Shown here piece by piece: positions 57,301 to 64,000 of a stretch of 64,000 nt of DNA. Numbering within the stretch: position 1 is the stretch's first letter; every line of letters begins with the position of its first letter. The notes under the pieces are model-generated. The model was not told where the DNA came from, ran no database searches, and worked only from the letters and a program-made list of their open reading frames with translations. The position numbers and the translations under genes are program-made. The stretch is from Tigriopus japonicus. Its lineage: Eukaryota > Arthropoda > Copepoda > Harpacticoida > Harpacticidae. The DNA lies in contig CM021315.1 of assembly GCA_010645155.1 (NCBI GenBank), positions 11,974,902 through 12,038,901 of the forward strand, read 5' to 3'.

Positions 57301-59668
57301 ACATGCTCTTTTGTGGCGACAGAGCTTGTAAAATTGCACAATTATCGTGCGAGAGTTGAAAGGTTCAAACAATAATTCGCCTCACAGTTTTTGAATGGAC
57401 AACGACAACAATAATAAGTGAGCGAGAAGTGCAACAATCACTCTCCCATCCCTGAAATCAGCCACGTGATGAGGTCACAAGATTTTCCGTCTAATTTCCT
57501 CGGCTTCATTGACGCTTCGCGCGTGAACTCAGTGAAAAAGTCACTAGGATGCCCCCTTGTGGGACTCCCTTTGTTCATCGGAGTGACCTTGTTGTCTTTT
57601 TTTTTAGACAAGGCCCTGTTTGTATGTCAAGAGTAAAACATAACACTCTGAACCAGCCACTTCCTTCTCCTGAGAACCACCTCATCCAACGTGATTAATA
57701 ATGGTGTCTTTGGTTCCTGCTCTATGTTCACGTAGAGACAATTTCTCAAGATTTTGTCGTGCCAAAGAGCGACAGCATTTGCTCAAAAGCACGAACTGAA
57801 ATGCGTGAGCATGGCAAAAACATACACATTTCCACATTGGATGCAAATCAGTTTACCTGAAAAATAGGGGAAATTCTCCACATGTCCACCACTCCGGAAC
57901 CCAAATATTGACCAACACTGGCGAAGAATGTCATAATGGGAATCCCGAAAACCAGAGAGAGCAACAAAAATTGAACTATGAAAACAGCTAAAAAAAAGAT
58001 ATGAAGAAATGTAAAACATATCTTGTTTTGCGTGCAAGTCATTATATCAATGATTTAATGAAAATAGATTCAACTATCATCTGAACATTCCAAAGACAAT
58101 ACGGTTACCTTTAATTGCAAAGAGTATTACCTCAAATCAGATAAAGGTAGAGTCTAAAGTTCATTTTCAGATTACTAAAATGCAAATTACCTTGGTCAAT
58201 TTCAAAAGGCACCGTTACCTTTCATAAAACGGTGTTAGATATGTCTATTTGCAATTTGAAACGAAGATGGTCATTTTTGGAATCTAGTTTCCAGCAAAGC
58301 AGCCAAAAAAGTGTTTTATGGCATTCTCGCCACGTTTTATGGTACAAACTGTTGGGATGCATTCGAAAGGTCAGACTCTTTTTTTGTGAAGCTTTTAAGA
58401 TTCATGAATGATTGAGGTAGCGGACCTATTGTTACTTACCCCCAAAATCGATGGTGAGGATGGCAAACCGACTGATGCCAAACATTCCCAAGGTGCAACT
58501 CAGACCGGCGAACATGAAACTTATATTGTGAGGCCATTGTCGAGTCTGAAACAAATAAAAAAGCAAATGGCTAAGGTGTTAATTCTATCACCCCCCTAAA
58601 TTGAAAACCTGACTGTTCTCATTCATAAGTCTATTCAAGAATTGGGAGGAATAAGTATCCTTGAAGCTTCAACATCAGAAGCATCATCATCCTTGATACA
58701 GAGAGTAATTTGAGTCTTGCGAATCTGCCGCAAAGGACTCCTCAAAAACTGGATGGAAATCGAGGAAGTGGGGATCAGACAAAGCGTGTTGTTTGAGTAC
58801 TCGATTTACCAAAGAATACATAGTACATGTACATAGCAAGACTCTTTTTTTTTATTTTACTGAGTTGCCAACTTACCTCAAGATGAGTCAGCATTTCACC
58901 CTAACGAATTGTTACCATTTTACAGTCACACAAAGGGCTAGCTGCCACGGCAGTAACACGCCAAATCACGACTTCACTTTTATATGAGACTCACCAACCA
59001 TTTCATCTAAAGGCTATATAACTGATCAAAGACTTCTATGTTCCCCTTGTCTTACTCATAATCAAGTTTTGATTTGATCTAATCACCCGCAAGCAAGCAA
59101 AGGTGACAAGTGTCCAATGGAGAACGTAAATTTCGGACGGAATCCAGATGAAGAGAGGACGACTCATCCTGGCAAGATTACTTCAGTTCTCTTGCAAAGC
59201 CTGGATGACAACACGGAAAGTGTCCTTCAATAGTGAGATCATCCTCTTCTTGTACTGAAAGTTTCCTGCTTGCCAACGACAAAGACTCTTCAATCCTCTC
59301 CTGCTTCTCTATCCTTGGGCAACCAACGAACAATCGACCCACGAACGATTACTTGCTAATTTTTGATGCCATCGATCGTTATCTCACTCACCTGACATTT
59401 GGAGGCCTCTTCTTCAGGCCCAAATTCTAGGGGAGCCTCGTGAGAAGAAGCTTCAGAACGCCTCGTGGTTTCAGACCGACGGCCTCGATTTGATCTCGAA
59501 TGGGAATTGGAGGACGAGCTTCGGTTGCCATTTCGTCGGCAACGACCATGAGAACCTCCTCCGTGATGTCGATGGCGAGAACCTCGACCTCCATTGGAAC
59601 CCGTGGAACTGTTCGAGGATCCTTGAGCAGCTGAGGAGGAAGATGAAGAACCATTCTGATGACGTCGC
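51362..59668 (-). CDS. SLC6-family transporter, orphan, bedraggled-like; 5' exon missing
   Basis: Twelve exons: 59668-59392, 58545-58440, 57987-57857, 57001-56850, 56205-56006, 55190-55033, 54773-54551, 53623-53390, 53325-52916, 52843-52428, 52352-52086 and 51932-51362; about 1047 codons with phase kept throughout. The first seen exon encodes a low-complexity Ser/Arg/Gly/His tail. TM1-TM2 are ISFMFAGLSCTLGMFGISRF and FIVQFLLLSLVFGIPIM. VDMWRISPIFQGVGISI leads into TM3. An extracellular loop has two Cys and an NGS glycosylation site. TM6-7 is AARECFFTWCFLGGVM. TM12 is followed by a long disordered cytoplasmic end with PPPKYTPPPSY and PPPDY motifs. The usual TM1 NVWRFPY sequence is replaced by GISRFAI, so sodium and substrate sites look altered. 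Insect bedraggled is the nearest protein I know. Substrate unknown. The first exon enters in phase 2, so coding sequence is missing upstream. Confidence 0.8.
51988..52045 (+). mobile_element. LINE 3'-tail fragment in the SLC6 intron
   Basis: The stretch ttacaggaaatcccattcct and tgtagcggtattgaaaaatc followed by a C run matches the 3' tails at 21,850 and 27,460. Only about 60 bases of the element are present, consistent with extreme 5' truncation. It lies in the last intron of the SLC6-family gene, in opposite orientation. Confidence 0.8.
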
Positions 59669-62600
59669 CTAGAAAGAGAAACGATTTGAGTCCAAATGTC
59701 GTTCAAGAGACAACTTCAGTTTTCAATCTTGAAATTCCCTTTTGAAACGAGTCTCTTTTGTGGAAAATATGAGGCAATCTTCAAGATCTTGAGTTACGTC
59801 ACAAACAGACGTTCGCGTCTTTGATGTAGTCAAAACGATGAGCCACTGGAGGCATTGAACCAAAACAGAGGTGGTTAATTGTTGCCATTGGTTTTTACGA
59901 CTTTTAAAGGTCCCTTCGGGATGGCTCCGTTATTCAATCGGTTGACTGATTTATCTTAGGACCATTGTTTTAGTCCAGAAGAACAGCATCTATCCCCTGT
60001 TCTCATTAAATCAATAGAGCATCGACGTCAGGGAGAGAAATTGAAGGCAAACCTTGACGTTTACTTACTCAAGGTCGACCTTGGAGTGGCGACTCAATTT
60101 CCCGAAATTATAATTGCAAATAGCCTCTCCATACTACATGATGAACCGATTCTCCTTCTTGTTCATTCAACTTCATAGTATACGTAGGGTGTTGGTATGG
60201 AAAAGTAGTTGTACTATGTGCCTATGTGTTGTATATGTAGTACTTGGTCGAACGATTTGGAAGTCATGTCTCAAAGTTCTCGGTTTCAATTTCTGAACTC
60301 AAGGTTGGAGGTACTTGCCCTAAAGAATCAAGGCAGCCAAGTCATTCGACCTTTGAAGTCTGAAGAATTCAATTTGCATTCGCTTAAATCACCTTTGATC
60401 AAAATCATGGACTCAAATTGCTAAAATGCGTCTTTTTCAGAACTGCGCAGTCTTCTTCATAAGAAACACACTTATCAATATTGTTACGTTACAAATAATG
60501 AATTAGTGTGTCGTTCAAACCCCTTCAAAATGAGATCCTTTGGATCTCAAGTCAAAAAATAGGCTAAAAGCCGGAATATTGTAAAATTCGCTCGCAAAAA
60601 GGGAGAAAATGTTCCAGGTGTCTGTCTAAGCGAGGTTTGCAATGTTTTCTTATTCAACAGAAGGAAGGGAAACTTGACTCAAGGGTTTGAAATCGTTTGG
60701 CGCCACAAAGGGCTAGAAATATCCAGTTTGACGCTGGCGTAATCACACGTGACTTTAAGAGTTGGACTTTAGCGATTTAGGATAAACTCAAAAATCATTG
60801 TCAATCTTTTTGAACTCGTCAGATTCTTTGGTTCCAAAGAGATAAACGAACGTCAATTTATGACGCCCCCGAAACCAACCACAAAGAAAACCTCGAAATC
60901 AACTACGTTTGAAGCTTTGACCACAGATGAAGAAAAAGAGACTCCGTCTTCTGGATTGTGTAGAACACTTCTACACAAAGAAAGATTTTTCTCTGGGCTT
61001 GTTTGTTTGCTTGCTTTTTCAATTTGGTTCAAGAAATCAACGTAAATGATTTCACTAAATCTTTCTCCTTTTTAAGCTTGCAAATGAAGTTTGATGGCAA
61101 CCTCTATTGAGAAATAGTGCAACTCCTTCTTTTCTGTGTCTCTTCACTTCATTACGTAGAAACGCCAACTCTGCGGTTGGTTCATCTGTGATTGAACGTA
61201 CTTCGTGTGGTCCAAGTTAGTGGTTGGTCATCGACTCCCATGTCTTTATTAGTCTACACGTCTACGTACGAGTGTCTGAAGCAATGGTTTTCAGCCTTTT
61301 ACAGTTCACATTCCCAATTTGGATTCATAAAACGCCATTTGTCCCTAAACCAACAAACTAATTCTAATAGTCGCTTATAAAGCATCATTACAGACTTTGA
61401 CTAGTGACAAGCTTGCGCACTCACAAAAAGTGTCTTTATCACATCACTAAAAGTGGACTGGAGATTCTGGATTGCGTAGAATAAAACCGGTATGAGAGGG
61501 TGAATAAACGTTGGCTGAGGGCAAGTTTTGAGGGTGAAGGCGGTGGGTAGATTATTGCGTTGCGCAACAAAACCAAGATTAGCTCCAAGTTCTATGTCTA
61601 CATGTATGCAGTACATTCTCAATCGAACTGAAAGATTAGCCCTCTTTTGGGCCAACTTCGCCTCAAGTTTCAAATGGTTTGGGTGACGCACTTGGTCTTG
61701 GGATCACATTCCAGAGAGACGTTGTCATTGGGTCAGTGACCTGAATTTTGAGCTCTCATACTTAAGGTTTGGTTTGAGGAGTTATGCTTGACCATTTTGG
61801 ACGTTTCGAATGAAGCTAGAAGTAGATTTTCATCCCCTTGAATTTCAGCTCATCAAGCAAGCTTCAAATGAATTGCAATCACATTAATTTTGGCTACTTG
61901 TACTAATGTGGTGGATACAAAAGAAAAAAAATGCAAGGTTCATTGTTTGTTGCACAAAAAATCTTTGACACGGATACGGATACCGGTTCTTGAATCACGC
62001 GTAATTAGTTGGATTTTGAATTTTAAAAAATGCCTCGCACACACACATGAAACATGGCACAACAGACATTACTTTTCAAAACGGAACCATCCAATCTTCG
62101 GAAATCTAGCAATAATGTTCAAGGTCTCTGTAAATCTGTTCATGATGTGTTCAAGTGTGTCTCTGTACAAAGGTGGGAAACTAGATTCGAGAAGTTCCGC
62201 GCCTTGACCAAAATTCATTGGTTTTTCAAATCTGGTTTGGTGGCTAATTCAATGTTGTTTTTGGCATAAGGGGATGTTATCTTGGCTGTCTGAAGTTTTA
62301 ACTTGTGATATCATTGGACGGAATGGGAAAAAAAGAAATGGTGAATCAGTCAGATTTTGTCTTTAGAATCCATTGAAATTGGGAGGAGTTGCTTATTTTG
62401 AACTTTCTTCATTGATTCCACCTCCACGTTTTCGTCTTTCTGGCAATCCAAGACCACTCAACCCATGGACGTGTAAACTAATAACCTCTTCCACACATTC
62501 AAGAATCAGAAAGAAAGATATCCAGACCATTGGTTGTCTCACCTTTGCAAGAGACAAAGTTTGAAGGATTATTGCGAAAGCCTAAAAAGGATCGAACCGT

Positions 62601-64000
62601 TCATCACTAGAAAAGGCGTCAAATCCTCCTCATTCCCTGCATTACAACACCATTTCCTCACCCAAATGACTTGATGGTTGTTTAGACCTTAGTCAATCTC
62701 TCCATTCCAGGACATACTGCCATACATATCTCTACTAGTTCATGGAAATTGAACCGAAATGTACGATAAACTAAATTTTAACTCCAATCTTTGGGTATTT
62801 CTTAAGGACGAACCGTGTTTCATGTCACTTGACCTCGGACCCTAAAAAATGGCTTGAATGGGAGGCAATTTTTAAGGATGCTCGGATATTCGTCAGTTGA
62901 CTGACGGTAAAGATCCGATCTTGAAATGTGCCATCTAGCGGGATGTCTCCTTACAAAATCATCTTTCTGTTTTTTTGACAGCCAGCAACCTGTCGCCTTT
63001 CAAATTGACCAGTCAAGATAAGCCCCCAAATCGAGTAACTGAACTTTAAATCTACAAATACAATGAATTTGTTATTAAAGAGGTGTATTTGATGCTCTAT
63101 AGTACTATATATGCCCGCTAGGGAGTCTTTTGTCCATCGGACAAGGGTCAGAGTGTGTACAGTAATTATGGGGTTGGGGTTGGCACCCAATATCTATTGT
63201 GAGGTATCGCTCTTGTCAGGTTAATTCTATCTGAAAAAAACGGACTCCCAATTTTGGTTCCTGGTCCTTGTCATGGATAAAAGGTACAGTAGTACTACAT
63301 GTGTTATGATTGGGCATTCAACGAACACAATCACGAACAAGGTGAACCTTGTCAGTATAATTGCGAATTTTGCAAAGCTTAGGACATATTGTGTGGGATG
63401 GATGATCTCTTCATTTTACCTACCCCGTTTGATCTCCTTAAGTCTTAATGGTTCAGCAACAGTTTTTTTCATCATCTTCTCCAAACACAAATGAAGATGG
63501 CCTAAACGAAGATAAAACTTTGCACGTTGTTGGGTGAACCGTTTTTTTCTTCTTCTTCTTAGTTCTGCTCGGTTCAGTTGGTTTCCGAGAACGATAGCAA
63601 ATGCAATTCGTTTTGAAAAGATTTAAAAAATTTGCAGATCATTTCTTGGCGGACTTTGTATTCCGAGCGCCAAGTCGCAAATGTGTCAAGCGATGTGCAA
63701 TTTCAACCAAAAACCTCATTCTTCCTTCCCTCCATGGCTCCATAGTCCCGTTGACCATTACGAGCAAATGGGAATAGATATTCCGACTCATTCATCATTC
63801 TAATCACGAGTGTCCATGACTTCTTGAAATTCGCCAGTCAAATCATATCCCAAGCCTTCATGTCAAGTAGAGACGCATGTTCTACTACGTAACACAGCTG
63901 CACCTATGTATGTGTGTATGTATATCCAACCAAAATAACGATGGTTCCGTAGTACCTTACACGACCATCCAAGCAAGCCGACGAAACAGTTAGGATTTCT
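59669..64000. other. Upstream region of the SLC6-family gene; no exon found
   Basis: The first coding exon of the minus-strand SLC6-family gene should lie here or beyond the window. It should end in phase 2 before a GT, but no candidate stood out. Reading frames such as 60,860-61,045 (+) and 61,890-62,207 (+) have no recognised features. A short TTC run lies near 63,548-63,560. No RNA gene was seen. Confidence 0.4.

Overview
This window is a piece of a eukaryotic nuclear genome, most likely an arthropod and perhaps a crustacean such as a copepod. The signs are short exons with GT-AG introns, tandem sigma-class glutathione S-transferases, an orphan SLC6 transporter resembling insect bedraggled, a TTLL-15-like protein, and many mariner, hAT and non-LTR elements. 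The taxon is an inference from gene content; no single sequence here proves it. No operons, prokaryotic genes or CRISPR arrays were seen.

Layout. Positions 1-13,700 are AT-rich and gene-poor. They hold several non-autonomous DNA transposons that I can delimit by terminal inverted repeats and target-site duplications, plus one uncertain coding exon (6246-6535). A two-exon fragment of an unrecognised acidic, Ser-rich protein lies at 13,788-14,853 (-). Positions 16,595-28,000 are a transposon graveyard: a LINE copy carrying five further insertions (two mariners, one inside the other; a short TA element; one hAT-like element inside another), an inverted pair of LINE fragments, and a third LINE copy.

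Positions 28,318-64,000 are gene-rich. In order: a probable ICE1 gene (little elongation complex scaffold, -, seven coding exons, apparent one-base frameshift near the end); a THAP-domain exon and a transposase-derived gene (+) on either side of a 666-base assembly gap; a TTLL-15-like protein (-); two sigma GST genes (-); an XK-related membrane protein (-); and a large SLC6-family transporter (-, 12 coding exons seen, first exon missing). Exon joins were worked out by hand from GT/AG sites, codon phase and family resemblance.

The genes look like unrelated neighbours and not one pathway. The only obvious local relationship is the tandem GST pair, which shares exon lengths and phases. I see no convincing new multi-gene system. 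The most informative items are the nested-transposon stack, the intact DD37D mariner, the ICE1 frameshift, and the TE-derived THAP/DDE gene at the gap.
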